From Aselliscus stoliczkanus (Eukaryota > Chordata > Mammalia > Chiroptera > Hipposideridae), in contig CM066731.1 in assembly GCA_033961575.1 (NCBI GenBank), forward strand, positions 82,481,501-82,545,500: a stretch of DNA of 64,000 nt, written 5' to 3'. Below the pieces are notes generated by a model. That model saw only the letters and a list, made by a program, of their open reading frames with translations, made no database searches and was not told where the DNA came from. Numbering within the stretch: position 1 is the first letter of the stretch; every line of letters starts with the position of its first letter. A program made the position numbers and the translations under genes. This document shows, one piece after another, positions 33,921-46,790 of the stretch.

Positions 33921-34303
33921 TTTTTTTTAAAGATTTTATTGGGGAATTGGGGACAGGAACAGTGTTGGGGAATTGGGGAAGGAGAACATTGTGTTTTTCC
34001 AGGACCCATCAGCTCCCAGTCAAGTTGTCCTTCAGTCTTAGTTGTGGAGGGCGCAAGCTCAGCTCCAAGTTCAGTTGCCACTTTCAATCTAGTTGTGGGG
34101 GGTGGGAAGGTGGGGCGTAGCCACCAACCCATGTGGGAGTCAAACCGGCAACCTTGTTGTTAAGAGCACACGCTGTCACCAGCTGAGTCATCCAGCTGCC
34201 TGTTGGCAGCTCAGCTTGGGCGCAGCGTTCTGGCCCATGTGGGAATCGAACCGGTGACCCTGTTGCTCAGAGCTCACGCTCTTAACCCACTGCCGCCTGC
34301 CCC
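33921..34303 (-). repeat. Dimeric tRNA-derived SINE (third class)
   Basis: Its body contains 'gtttttccaggacccatcagctcccagtcaagttg', absent from the other two classes, plus two tRNA-like units (B boxes 'ggtttgactccc' and 'ggttcgattccc'). A second copy is at 44806-45291. Confidence 0.8.
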
Positions 34304-35638
34304 AGTTTTAATTTATTCTGTCTGAGCCCCCTTAAGCCAGGGAGTGTAGGGATCACTGTGTGTTGATCAATGCCTATCTCCAAGGACCTGACACTTCTTA
34401 GGCTCTCAACCAATGGTGGGTGAGCGAACCGGGTGCTTTTCTCTGTGAAGTGTATTCCTTCTGATTAGCCATGAACTTGGAAACCAACCAAGTTTATTAG
34501 AACTGAAGGTGAAACTATGGGCTAAAGCAGCTTGCCCTCCCATTCTTGGGATACCAACTTCGACTACTCAGAGGCTTCCCATGCTAGGTCTCAGTGTAAA
34601 GCCAGACAGGCAAGATACATTATAGCAGGGAAAGGAGTTATTGCCTAGTGGATGTGAATAGTAGTTTAATATTAGGTTTCTCAGTATAAACCTCTAATTC
34701 TAAAAGTAACATATCATTAAAAAATGGACTACAATAACAGCAAAGCTTTACTAGAAGGCAAGGATTAGAGTATCAACAAATGGTGAATTATAATCATTCA
34801 GTATTTATTTTCTAGCTTCTTAGAATGTGACTCCTGAGGCCTGGCTCCAGCAAAGCTGGGAGGAGACTAGTGTGTTTTAAAGGGAAGGGGCCCCTTGGGA
34901 AATACTCCTGGGAAAGGAGGGAGAGAGGTGAGAGGAGTTGGGGGCCTTTGCTTTGTGAAGACTGAGGGAGGTAAGAGCTGAGGGCCTGGGATAAGAATGC
35001 AGCATAGCTTTTCTCTCCTTTGCCGCTCTCTTTTTTCCCCTTTCTTTTCTCCTTCCTTGCCTCTTTTCTTTTTCTGATAGCGTTAACTGTAGTGTCAGGA
35101 GGCCTGGCGGCCAGAAGCCTACCCAGTCCCTCCCCTATGCCATTTTCTTCCTTCTTTGGATGTCCATATTCAGAGAAATTGCAGCAAGTTGGGCATGAGA
35201 GAAGAGTGTGTGTGTGTCACACACATGTGTATGATCCCTTCCTTTCCCCTGTCCTCTTTCTGTCCAGCCAACATGGACAGAAAGTTGGTGGGTGGTAGTT
35301 TGGGCTGAGGTGAGACAGGGAGACCAGGGCTTGGGAGGACGGGGCTCTGGTGGAGAAGAGTTTTATATTGGCTGGGAGTAAAAAAAGAAGCCTTTCTTTA
35401 GAATTACTTAAGCATAAGTTGGTCATTCACTGGTCATGTGCTGCCTGTTTTCTGTTTAGAAATACTTAGGATTATGGGCAGGAATAATGAAGCACCTAAT
35501 GAAGGTATCTTAGTTCAGTACTGTAGTTCTTGTTCAACTTCATTACATGTATAAACTCTCTGAGTATTATTTCCTTAACTCCTAGTTACACATGACAAGT
35601 GCTTGGTAAATGTTTTGGAACTAGGATGTTAGAGATGA
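34304..35638. other. Unique non-coding sequence
   Basis: No exon or known repeat was recognised. A pyrimidine-rich stretch at 35005-35080 and an alternating 'gtgtgtgtgtcacacacatgtgt' palindrome-like tract at 35206-35230 are the only features. Confidence 0.5.
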
Positions 35639-36730
35639 ATATTTATTTATTTATTTATTTATTTATTAGTTTCAGGTATACAAAAGAGTGATTAGACGTT
35701 TATATACCTCAGAAAGTGATAACCCAAGTAAGTCTATTATCCACCTGATACTGTACATAGTTATTATGATATTGACTATTCACTATGCTGTACTTTATAC
35801 CCCATGGCTATTTTTAAAAATGACAGTCGACATTCAATATTATTTTATATTAGTTTCAGCATAGTATTTAGATAGTTATATAATTTTTGAAGTCATCCCT
35901 CCTGTAAGTCTAGTACTCATCTGACACTATACATAATTTTTACAATATTATTGACTGTATTCTCTATGTTATACTTTATATCCCCATTACTATTTGGTAA
36001 CTACCATTTGTGTTTCTTAACCCCTTCACCATTCTCACCCAATCCTCCAGCCCCACTCCCATGTAGTAACCATCAGTTTGTTCTCTGTATCTATGAGCCA
36101 ATTCTGTTTGTTTGTTCTTTAGATTCCACATATAAGTGAGATCATATGGTATTTGTCTTTCACAGTCTGACTTACTTCAGTTAGCATAATATCCTCTAGG
36201 TTTATCTGTGTTGTTGTAATTGGTAAGATTTCATTCTTTTTTATGGCTGAGTAATATTCCATTGTGTATATATACCATAATTTCTTTATCCAATTATCTG
36301 TTGATGGGCACTTCAATTGTTTCCATATCTTGGCTATTGTGAATAGCATTGCACTAAACATAGGGGTGTATATATCTTTTAGAATTTGTGGTTTCGATTT
36401 CTTTGGATAAATATTCAGGAGTGGAATTGCTGAGTCATAAAGTAGTTCTATTTTTAATTTTTTGAGGAAACTCCATACTATTTTCCATAGTGACTGCACC
36501 AATTTGCAATCCTACCAACAGTGCACAAGGGTTCCCTTTTCTCCACTTGCTTGCCAACACTTTTTGTTGATTTATTTATTATAACCATTCTGACAGATGT
36601 GAGGTGCTATCTCATTGTGGTTTTTATTTGCACTTCTTTGATGATTAGTGACGTTGAGTATCTTTTCATATGTCTATGGACCATCTGTATATCCTCTGTA
36701 GAGAAATGTCTATTCAGGTCCTCTGCCCAT

Positions 36731-37242
36731 TTTTTTTTTTTTTTCAGTTAGGGGAGGGGAACAGTGTTAGGGAATTGGAGAGGGGGACCAGCCAAGTTGT
36801 TGTTCTTCAATCTTAGTTGTGGAGGGTGCCAATTGCCATCTGGCTGCCCATCAGCAGCTCATGGCCTCTAAGCTCAAGGTGCTGAGTTCAGTCTTAGTTG
36901 CGGGTGGCCATAGCCACCATCCCATGCAGGAGTCGAACCAGCAGCCTTGTTGTTAAGAGCGCATTCTCTATTCACTGAGCCATCTGGGCGGCAGTTCAGC
37001 CCAAGGTGCTAAGTTCATTCTTAGTTGCGGGCGGGTGTAGCCCACCATCAAATGGGCAGTCTTGTTGTTAGGAGCACGTGCTCTCACCAGCTGAGCCATC
37101 CTGCCACCTATTGGCAGCTCAGCGACAGCTCAGCTTGGGCACAGCGTCATCGGCCCATGTGGGAATTGAACCTGTGGCCCTGTTAATCAGAGCTCTCACT
37201 CTTAAGCTAACTCTTAACCAACTGAGCCACTCGGCCTGTCCC
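36731..37242 (-). repeat. Compound SINE inserted in L1
   Basis: A three- to four-unit tRNA SINE. The duplication 'cctctgcccatttttt' / 'cctctgctcattttttg' flanks it. Its 3' tail module is missing the 'agattttattggggaatt' segment, so the 3' end is truncated or diverged. Confidence 0.85.
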
Positions 37243-37570
37243 TCTGCTCATTTTTTGATGGGATTATTTGTGTTGAGTTATGTAAGTTCTTGATAAATTT
37301 TGGATATTAACCCATAATTGGATATATCATTGGTGAATATCTTCTCCCATTCAGCAGGATGTCTTTTTGTTTTGTTGATAGTTTCCTTTGCTGTGCAAAA
37401 TCTTCTTAGTTTAATGTAGTCCCATTTGTTTATTTTTTATTTTGTTTCCCTTGCCCAAGGAGATATATCATAAAAATATTACTAAGAGACATGTCTGAGA
37501 GTTTACGTCTATATTTTCTTTCCTCTAGGAGTTTTATGGTGTTGAGTCTTACATTTAAGTCCTTAATCCA

Positions 37571-38020
37571 TTTTTTTAAAAGATTTTATTGGGGAATTGG
37601 GCGAGGGGAACAGCATTGGGGAACCGGGGAAGGGGAACAGACAAGTTGCTGTCCTTTTGTTCTTCAGTCTAGTTGTGGAGGACGTTACTTCATTGGCCCA
37701 TGTTGGTGTCATCATTGCGCTCTTCCTAGGTGAGGCAGATTGGTCACTGGCCTCTGGATGGCCGCTCACAGTGGCTCTTGGCAGCTCATGCTGGCTGCCA
37801 GCCACTCATTGTAGCCTATGGCAGCCCACTGCAGCAGGGGCTGCAGCTATGCCATCCCGGGGACTCACAGCAGCCCAGCTCCAGGTGGAGCTGTTGTTCA
37901 CCATCTTAGCTGTAGAGGGCAGTGTCACTGGCCCTCCTATGTGAGATCCGAACTGGGGCCCTGCTGCTCAGAGCAGGCGTCCCAAGCCAGCTCTTAACCA
38001 ATGCACCACTTGGGCTGCCC
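37571..38020 (-). repeat. tRNA-headed SINE, long simple type, inserted in L1
   Basis: A full copy flanked by 'ccttaatccattttt' / 'ctttaatccattttg'. Confidence 0.87.
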
Positions 38021-38443
38021 TCTTTAATCCATTTTGAGTTTATTCTTCTATATGGAGTAAGGAGGTGGTCAAGTTTCATTTTTTTATGTGTACCTGTCCA
38101 GTTTTCCCAGCACCATTTATTGAATAGACTGTCTGTACCCCAATGTGTATTCTTGCTTTCTTTATCATAGATTATATGACCATGTAGGCATGGATTTATT
38201 TCTGGACTCTATATTCTATTTCATGTGTCTGTTTTTATGCCAATATCATGCTGTTATGATTACAATGGCCTTGTTAGAGAATAATTTTATAGAGAGCCCT
38301 CCTATTGCCTGTCAACAAGAAAATTAGAAATATTAAAATCTGATGACAAATATTTTGGCTGATAATTCCCTTGGAGACAAATGGCATTATTTTTTTAAAA
38401 GAAACCCTGTTTTGAGATAAGACCATTAAAAAAAAACAGCTAA

Positions 38444-39049
38444 GGGCTGGCCGAGTGGCTCAGTTGGTTGAGTTGGCTTAGAGCATGTGCTCTGAGCAAT
38501 GGGGCCACCGGTTCGATTCCTACATGGGCCAGTGAACTCTGTGCCCTAGCTGAGCTGTTACTGAGCTGCCAACAGGTGGCGGGATGGCTCAGCTGGTGTG
38601 ACAGCAAGATTGCCTGTTCAATGGTGGGCTATGCCCACACGCAACTAAAGATTGAACTCAGCATCTTGAGCTGAGCTGCTACCCGGATGGCTCAGTGGAT
38701 AGAGCGTAAGCTCTTAACAACAGAGCTTCCAGGTGTGACTCCCTCATTGGGATGGTGGCTATGCCCACCCGCAACTAAGACTGAACTCAGCACCTTGAAC
38801 TGAGCTGCCACCCGGATGGCTCAGTGGATAGGGCATGTGCTCTTGACAATAAGGCTGCTGGTTCGACTCCCACATGGGATGGTGCTACGCCCACCCGCAA
38901 CTAAGATTGAACACAGCGCCTTCAGCTTAGAGGCCACAAGCTGCCGACAGGGAGCCAGATGTTGACTAGCACCCTCCACAATGAAGATTGAAGAACAACA
39001 GCTTGTCTGGTCCCCTCCCCCAATTCCCCAATAAAATCTTTAAAAAAAA
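38444..39049 (+). repeat. Compound SINE with four tRNA-like units (best-preserved copy)
   Basis: Reading forward there are four successive tRNA-like modules: one at 38444 ('ggccgagtggctcagttgg', B box 'ggttcgattcc' about 38509), one at about 38578 ('gggatggctcagctgg'), and two nearly identical ones at about 38682 and 38812 ('cccggatggctcagtggatag'). The last two share the spacer 'atgcccacccgcaactaagactgaactcagcaccttga'. The tail ends 'ttccccaataaaatctttaaa'. The duplicated third and fourth units suggest internal tandem amplification. Confidence 0.88.
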
Positions 39050-39440
39050 GCTAACTTTTAGTTTGAGATAATTATAAATTCACATGCAGCTGTTAAATAG
39101 AGATCTTTGGAATTCGTTACCCATTTTCTCTCAACATCTTGCAAAACTATAGTATATGCCACCATCAGCACATTGACATTGGTATATTTAAGATATAGAA
39201 CATTTTCATCATCAAGGATCCATCATATTACTCTGATAGCCACAAGTGTTCCTTCCTGCCCGTATCCCCTCCTTAACCTTTGGCAATCAGGAATTTGTTG
39301 TCTATTTCTGCGATTTTTCTAATTTCAAGAATATTACCTAAGTGAAATCATGTGTTTTGTAACTTTGTGATTGGCTTTTTCACTCAGCTTAATTCTCTGG
39401 TGATTCGTCCAGATTGTTGCGTATACCAATATTTTGTTCC

Positions 39441-39919
39441 TTTTTTTTTTAAAGATTTTATTGGGGGAGGGGAACAGTATTGGTGAGTTGGGGGAGGGGA
39501 CCAGCCAAGTTGTTGTTCTTCAGTCTTCATTGCAGAGGGCTCCATCTGGCTTCCCGTCAGCAGCTCGTGGCCTCTAAGCTCAAGGTGCTGTGTTCAATCT
39601 TAGTCGCGGGTGGGCATAGCCACCATCCCATGTGGGAGTCGAACCCGGCAGCCCTGTTAAGAACACACCCCTTATCCACTGAGCCATCAGGGTGGCAGCT
39701 CAGCTCAAGGTGCTGAGTTGAGTCTTAGTTGCGGGTGGGCGTAAACAGGCAATCTTGTTGTTACACCAGCTGAGCCATCCTGCCACCTGTTGGCAGCTCA
39801 GCGACAGCTCAGCTCTGGCGCAGCTTCTACTGGCTCATGTGGGAATCGAACCAGCGGCCCTGCTGCTTAGAGCTTGCGCTCTAAGCCAACTATTAACTAA
39901 CTGAGCCACTCGGCCAGCC
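39441..39919 (-). repeat. Compound SINE
   Basis: A multi-tRNA type with tail at 39441 and head at 39919, slightly shortened in the second unit. Confidence 0.83.
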
Positions 39920-41243
39920 ATGTTTTGTTATTGCTGAGTAGTGTTCCATCATATGATGAACCAATTTGTTTAACCATTCACCTGTTGAAGGATAGCTGTA
40001 TTGTTTTCACTTTTTGGCTATTAACAATAACACTGCCACTAAGTCACTCATGTATAGATTTTTATATGAATATAGTTTTTCATTTTTCTGGGATAAATGC
40101 CCAGGAGTGCAATTCTGGGTCATATAACCATTCCATGTTTCAATTTGTTAGAAACTGCCACTGTGGCTGTACCATTTTACATTCCTAGCACTGGTGAATC
40201 CAGTTTCTCCACATCCTCACCAGCATTTGGTGTTATCACTGTTTTTCATTTTAAGCATTTTGATAGATGTGTAGTAGTATCTCATTGTGGTTTTAATTTG
40301 CATTCCCTAATGGCTAATGATGTTGGGCATCTTTTCATGTGCTTACTTGCCATCTGTATATCTCCTCTGTGCAATGTCTATTTGTGTCTTTTGCAAATGT
40401 TTTAACTGGATTTTTTTTTAATGTTGAGTTTTGAGAGTTCTTTTTGTATTGTAGATACTAGTCCTTTGTTAGATATGTGGTTTGCAAATATTTTTCTCCC
40501 TGTTTTTAGCTTGTGTTTTCATCCTCTTAATAAGAGTTTTTCACAGAATGTGTTTTTAATTTTGATGAAACCCAGTTTGTCAGTTTTTCTTTTTATGGAT
40601 TACACTTTGGGTGTCAAAATTAATAACTCTGCCTAGCCCTAGATCCTGAGATTTTCTCTTTCTCTCTCTCTCTTTTTGTTTTTGGTAAAAGAGACATCTT
40701 TCCTCTACTGAACTGCCTTTGCACCTTTGTCAGTAATCTGTTGGGCATATTTATGTGGTCTTTTTCTGAATTCTCTCTTCTGTTCTTTGATCTATGCATC
40801 TGTTCCTTCACCAATATCATACAGTCCTGATTACTGTAGCTATATAATAGGTCTTGAAATTGGGCAAATTGATTCTTCTTTTTCAGAATTATTTTGGGTA
40901 TTCTAGTTCCTTTATCTGTACCTATAAATTTTAGTATAATCTTGTGTATGTCTACAAAAGTTCTTGCTGTGATGATAGGATTTGTGTTAGACTGTATATT
41001 GATTTGTAGAGAATTGATATTTTTACTGTGTTAAGTCTTCCAATCTTTGTACATGGTATGTTTCTCCATTTGTTTTGATCTTCTTGATTTCTTTCATCAG
41101 CAGTTTTAGTTTTCAGCATGTAAGTCTTGTGCATTTTTTGTTAGATTTACACCAAAATATTTAGTTGTTTTAAGTGATTGCAAATGATATTGTATTTTTA
41201 TTGTGTCTATGTATTCATTGCTAGTATATAGAAATACAGTTAG

Positions 41244-41717
41244 TTTTTTAAGATTTTTTTTTAAATTGGGGAATTGGGGGAGGGAAACAGCATTGGGGAC
41301 CCGGAGAAGGGGAACAGACAAGTTGCTGTCCTTTTGTTCTTCAGTCTAGTTGTGGAGGACATTGCCTCACTGGCCCATGTTGGTATCATCATTGCACTCT
41401 TTCCAGGTGAGGCAGATTGGTTGTCGGCCTCTGGATAGTCACTCACAGCGGCTCTTGGCAGTTCACATTGGCTGCCGGCCACTCAAGCTAGCTGCTGACC
41501 ACTCACTGTAGCCTATGGCAGCCCACTGCAGCAGGGGCTGCAGCTATGCCATCCTGGGGACTCACAGCAGCCCAGCTCCAGGTGGAGTTGTTGTTCACCA
41601 TCTTAGCTGTAGAGGGCAGTGTCATTGGCCCTCATATGTGGGATCTGAACTGGGGCCCTGCTGCTCAGAGCTGGCATCCCAAACCAGCTCCTAACCAACG
41701 CGCCACTCGGCTGGCCC
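41244..41717 (-). repeat. tRNA-headed SINE, long simple type
   Basis: Flanked by 'cagttagttttt' / 'cagttatttttt'. The head contains an extra 'ccctgctgctcagagc' segment shared with 37571-38020 and 54533-54977, which marks a subfamily. Confidence 0.85.
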
Positions 41718-42550
41718 AGTTATTTTTTGTGTTTATCTTGTATCCTGTGAATTTGCTGAACTCACTTATTCTAGATGTGTGGGGTTTTTTTTTGTTTTTG
41801 TTTTTTTTTGTTTTAGATTCCTTAGGATTTTCTGTGTAGATAATCGTGTCATCTGCAAATAGGTACAGTTTTATTACTGTCCTATGTTGACTAGGAGCCA
41901 TGAGAGTGGATATAATTGCCGTTTTCCTAATCTTAGGAGGAAAGCATTCAGTCTTTCACCATTAGGTATAATATTAGCTCTAGGGACTTTTTGTTCGTTT
42001 GTTTTGTTTTTTTTTGATAGATGCCCTTTATCAAGTTGAGGAAGTTCCCCTCTATTCCTATTTTTTTCTAAGAGTTCTTATCATGAATGGATGTTGAAAT
42101 TTATCAGGTGCTTTTTTTTTTTTGCATCAGTTGATATGCTTTTGTGATTTTTCTTCATTAGCCTGTTAAAATGGTAGATTACATTGATTACTTTTCAAGT
42201 ATTGAACTAGCCTATTTCCCTATAAGAAACCCCACTTGGTCATGATATACAATTCTTTGTATATATTGCTGAATTCTATTTGCTAATATTTTAAAGATGT
42301 TTATGTCTATATTCATAAGGGATATTGGTCTGTAGTTTTCTTTTTTATAATGTGTTTATAATGTGTCTGGTTTGTTATGGAAATACTAGCTTCATAAAAT
42401 GAATTAGGAAATGTTCCCTCCTCTTCTATTTTCTGGAAGAGATTGTTTAGAACTGATGTTAATTCTTTAAATGTTTTGTAGAATTCCCCAATGAAATTCT
42501 TTGGGACTGGAGATTTCTTTTTTGGGAGTTTTAAAATTATGAATTCAATA

Positions 42551-43006
42551 TTTTTTTTTAAAAGATTTTATTGGGGAATTGGGGGATGGGAACAGTGTTG
42601 GGGAACTGGGGGCGGGGAACAGACAAGTTGCTGTCCTTCTGTTCTTCAGTCTAGTTGTGGAGAACACTGCTTCACTGGCCCATGTTGGTATTATCATTGT
42701 GCTTTTCTCTGGCGAGGCAGATTGGTCGCCGGCTTCTGGACGGCTGCTCACAGTGGCTGTTGCCAGCTCACACCAGCTGCCAGCCACTCATGCTGGCTGC
42801 CGGCCACTCACTGTAGCCTATGGCAGCCCACTGCAGCAGGGGCTGCAGCTATGCTGTCTCCGGGGACTCACAGCAGCCCAGCTTCAGGTGGAGCTGTTCA
42901 CCATCTTAGCTGTAGAGGGCAGTGTCAGATCCCTCATATGTGGGATCCGAACTGGGCCCCTGATGTCCCAAGCCAGCTCTTAACCAATGTGCCACTCTGC
43001 TGGACC
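42551..43006 (-). repeat. tRNA-headed SINE, long simple type
   Basis: Flanked by 'tgaattcaatatt' on both sides (42539-42551 and 43007-43019), an exact target-site duplication. Confidence 0.88.
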
Positions 43007-44805
43007 TGAATTCAATATTCTTAATAGGTACAGGGTCATTCAAATTTTCTATTTCATATTGGGTAAGTGGTGGTAGTTTGTATTTTTCAAGAAATTCGTT
43101 CATTTTACCTAAGTTGTGAAATTTGCGTATGTAATTTGTTCATAGTATTCTGTTTTATCCTCATGATGTGTGCAGAGTCTGTGATGATATCCTCTGTTTT
43201 ATTTCTGATATTGGTCATTTATATTTTCTTTCTTTTTTCTTTTCCAAACTTGTGCAATATTTGTCAAATTTTATCTTTCCAAAGAGCCAGCTCTTTTTTC
43301 ATTGATTTTTCTCTCTATCGTCTTTTCTGTTTTCAGTTTTATTGATTTCTGTTTTTTATTATTTCTTTCCTTCTGCTCTTTGGGTTTGTTTTGCTTTTCT
43401 AGGTTCTTGAAGTGGGACCTTAGATTATTGATTTGAGACTTTTTTTTCTTATTTAATGTATGTATTTAATGCTGTAAATTTCCCTTAGTCCTGCTTTAAT
43501 TATGTCCCACAAATTTTATGTTGTACTTTTTAATTTTCATTCAGTTCAGTGTATTTTAACATTTCCTTTAATTTATTTGACCCAGGAATTGTGTAGCAGC
43601 CGCTTGCCTAGTTTCCAAGTGTTGAGATTTTCCTGATATCTTCCTATTTTTGATTCCATTGAGGTCAGAAAATACACTCTGTATGATTTCACTTCTTTAC
43701 ATTTGTTGTATGTTTTTCTGTGGCCCAGGATATGGTCTTATTTGTATGTATTTTGCAGGCACTTGAAAAGAATATGCATTCTGTTGTTAGTGGAATGTTC
43801 TATAAATGTCCATTACATCTTATTGGTTGATGGTATTGTTGAGTTCTGTATCCCTGTTGCTTTTTTCTTTAGTTATTCTATCAATTGATGAGAAAGGGTT
43901 GTTAAAATCTCCAACTGCATTTATGGATTTGTCTTATTCTTTCAGTTCTGTCAGTTTTTCTTCAAATGTTTAATAGTTTTGTTTAATTTTGACAAATATT
44001 TAATAGGTTTTTATACACATTAGGATTGCTGTATCTTGGTGGTGGATTGACCCTGTTGGCCCAAAGTTTCTTATTTTATTCTTTTCTCTTTGTTTAGACA
44101 TCTTTTTTCCATTCTTTTAGGGTAGTTGTGCTGCTAACAAATTCTCTTGGTTTTCCTTCATCTGAGAATTCCTTGATTTCCTCTTCATTTCTGAAGAATA
44201 TTTCCATTGGGCATAGGATTCTGGATTGATGATTATTTTCTTTTAGCGTTTGAAAAATGTTGTGCCACTTTCTTTGCTTTCCATGGTTTATGATGAAAAA
44301 TCCACTGTCATTTGAATTTGTTTTCTCTTTGGCTGTTTTCAAGATTTTTTTCTTTGTCTTTAGTGTTCAGAAGTTTGATTATGATGTATTTTGGAGTGGA
44401 TTTCTTTGTCCTGTTTGGGGTTCACTTCTTGAGGCTGTACGGTTTTATCTTTTACCAAATTTGGAAAGTTTTTAGCCATTTTTATTAACCCTGCCTATAT
44501 TTTTAGAACTCTAGTGACAGGATTATTATAGGCTCTCAGGTACTAAGAATCTGTCCATTTATTTATTTTTAAAATATTTTCTCTGCTGTTCAGTTTGGGT
44601 CATTTCTGTTGTTTTATCTTCCACTTTGCTGATTCTTTCCTGTGTTTCCTCCATTCTGCTTTTGAGCCCATTCATTGAGTTTTTAAATTTTGGAATTGTG
44701 TTTTTCAGTTCTAAAATTTCCATTTCTTTATGATTTCCTTTTCTTTTATGAGACCTTTTAAGTTTTCATTTTTTTCAAACGTATTTGTAATTGCTCATTG
44801 AAGCA

Positions 44806-45291
44806 TTTTTTTTTTTTTAAAGATTTTATTGGGCTATTGGAGAAGGGGAACATTGTGATTTCCCAGGACCTATTAGCTCCAAGTCAAGTTGTTGCCCTTC
44901 AATCTTAGTTGTGGAGGGTGTAGGCTCAGCTCCAAGTCTAGTCTCTGCTTTCAATCTAGCTTTGGGGTGGGGCACAGCCCACTGTCCCATGTGGGAGTTG
45001 AACTGGCAACCTTGTTGTTAAGAGCAGGAGCTCTCACCAGCTGAGCAGCTGCTCAGCACAAAGTGCTGCTTTCAATCTTAGTTGCCGGGGTGGGGGGAGG
45101 GGGCTGGGGACGTGCAGCTCACCATCCCATGCGGGAGTTGGCAACCTTGTACAGCTGAGCCATCCAGCCACCCATTGGCAGCTGAGTGTCAGCTTAGCTG
45201 GGGCGCAGCTCACTGGCCCATGTGGGAACCGAGCTGGTGACCCTGTTGCTCAGAGCTCTCACTCTAACCAATTGTGCTACCTGGCCGGCCC
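44806..45291 (-). repeat. Dimeric tRNA-derived SINE (third class)
   Basis: Shares 'gatttcccaggacctattagctccaagtcaagttg' with 33921-34303. It is flanked by 'ttgaagcattttt' on both sides. Confidence 0.83.
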
Positions 45292-45810
45292 AACGTTGAA
45301 GCATTTTTATGATGTCTGATTAAAAACCTTTGTCATATGATTCTAATATTTCTGTCATCTTGGTGTTGGCATCACTTGATTGTCTTTTTTCATTCAGATT
45401 GAGATCTTCCTGGTTCTTGGTATGCTGAGTGATTTTTCAGTTGAAACTTGGACATTTTGGGTATTATGTTCTGAGACTTGAACTTATTTAAATATCCTGG
45501 TTTAGTGACTTTTTCTGATACCCCTCTGACAGGAAGGGGAGCCGCTGACCTGTCACTACAGGTGGGGATTGAAGTTCAGGTTTTGATGTGGTCCTTGTTG
45601 ACATCTGAGGCCGGGTGGGAATTCTTATCCCCACAAGGCCTCTATAGGATACTTCTCTGTTTGGGTGGGGGAGGGGAACCTCTTTACTGCTCCCTACATG
45701 TCATCCACAGACATTGGGGTGGAGGTGAGTGTGGCCTCATTATATGAATGGGTATCTGTGAAAGTCCTGACTCACTGCCAGGCCTCCTCTGACACTGTCT
45801 GTTATGACTC

Positions 45811-46160
45811 AGTTAAATTAACATTGGTTAAGTGGAGCAAACGATGCTGGATGCTGAGCGCAACCAAAGACTGCAGGAGAAATTGCAGTAGAGAAGGTTA
45901 TTATTCACAGGTCCTGAAGGAGGAACATGACACTCCTCAAGGGGCCACATGTGAGGTCAAGGCAGAGTACAGAGAGAGACACATTCTTTTATTAGGGTCT
46001 GGGGGTGGAGTGCTTTGGGGTTTCCAGGCTAAGGCTTGATTGGGGTTCTGGTAAGCCTCATGGGGGTCTTATCTAAAGGGTGCTCCATGGGAAAGTGCTG
46101 GAAGGCAGGGGAAACTGTTGATCACAAGGGCTGTTGGGGAAATCATGTCAGGAACTTGTA
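45811..46160 (-). mobile_element. Probable solo LTR inserted in the older L1
   Basis: The segment interrupts L1 5' UTR sequence between 'ctgttatgactc' and 'ctgcttgtgactc', which look like a duplicated target. On the minus strand it has 'ccctaataaaagaatgtg' (TATA- or polyA-like), then 'tgaataataaccttctctactgcaatttctcc', an R-U5-like organisation. Length is about 350 bp, with no open frame. Family not named. Confidence 0.5.
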
Positions 46161-46790
46161 TCTGCTTGTGACTCTGCAGGCTGCTATCTAGGAGATGTGC
46201 TTGCATGAGGGTGCCAGTGTCAGTTTAAGGTCCCTGCAGGCCGATGGGCCACACAGAATGGATGGCAAGGTAGCAATACAATGGAGTAACCTTGCTAAAC
46301 TCTCAACACCCGGCTCCCTGGTGGTCTCCACTGATGCTGGGATTGGGGAGTCAGGCTCCCTACTCTGCCTTCTCTAACATCACCCTGTCAGTGGGGTGGG
46401 ATGGGGGGCTCCTCATTAAAGCCTGGGAAAGCAGAAATCGAGGCTCCAGCTCTACCTTTGCTAGTGTGGGTGGGGCCAGAGCTGCGTCTGTGACCCCGGC
46501 TGGAGTAGAGTGCTTATTATCTAAAAGTTTTCTGTCTTGCTAGGCTGTCCCTTGCCTGGCTTTTCTGCAGGCTTTTCCCCCTCTGCATCTGTTGGAGTTT
46601 ACAGGTTCCCGACTTCATCAGCTTCATGTCTGAAGTATATGAAAACTTAGGGACATCACCACCATGTTATTCCTCGGGTCTTGAGGTCTCTAGCCAGTCT
46701 GCCACCTTCTCGCCACTTTCAGATCTTCTTATGTTTGTTTTATATATAATGTCCAGGCTTCTTAGTTGCCCTTAGCAGGAAATATAGAAA

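Larger units (their letters stand above)
35639..38280 (-). mobile_element. 5'-truncated L1, split by two SINEs
   Basis: The 3' end is at 35639-35690 ((TTTA)n then 'tagtttcaggtatac'). The ORF2 C-terminus is readable at 36502-36119 (SIPLL-like 'AIPLLNIYPKKSK', ending [11 protein letters not shown]). The element is cut at its 5' side near 38280. It has more stops than the 24624-33570 copy. Confidence 0.85.
39050..46790 (-). mobile_element. Older L1, nearly full length, with five insertions
   Basis: The 3' UTR begins at about 39050. Readable protein scraps are the ORF2 linker (MNEFLEKYKLPPLTQYEIENLN, 43103-43040) and the ORF1 C-terminus (EEEIKEFSDEGKPREFV, about 44342-44094). The 5' UTR-like part at 45300-46790 reads on the minus strand as 'aagcacatctcctagatagcagcctgcagagtca'. 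SINEs sit at 39441, 41244, 42551 and 44806, and an LTR at about 45811. The coding frames are heavily decayed. Confidence 0.75.

Noticed and set aside
38444..39049. tRNA genes
   Set aside because: The tRNA-like segments lack a complete cloverleaf and CCA context, occur in series, and belong to dispersed SINEs with poly(A) tails and target duplications.
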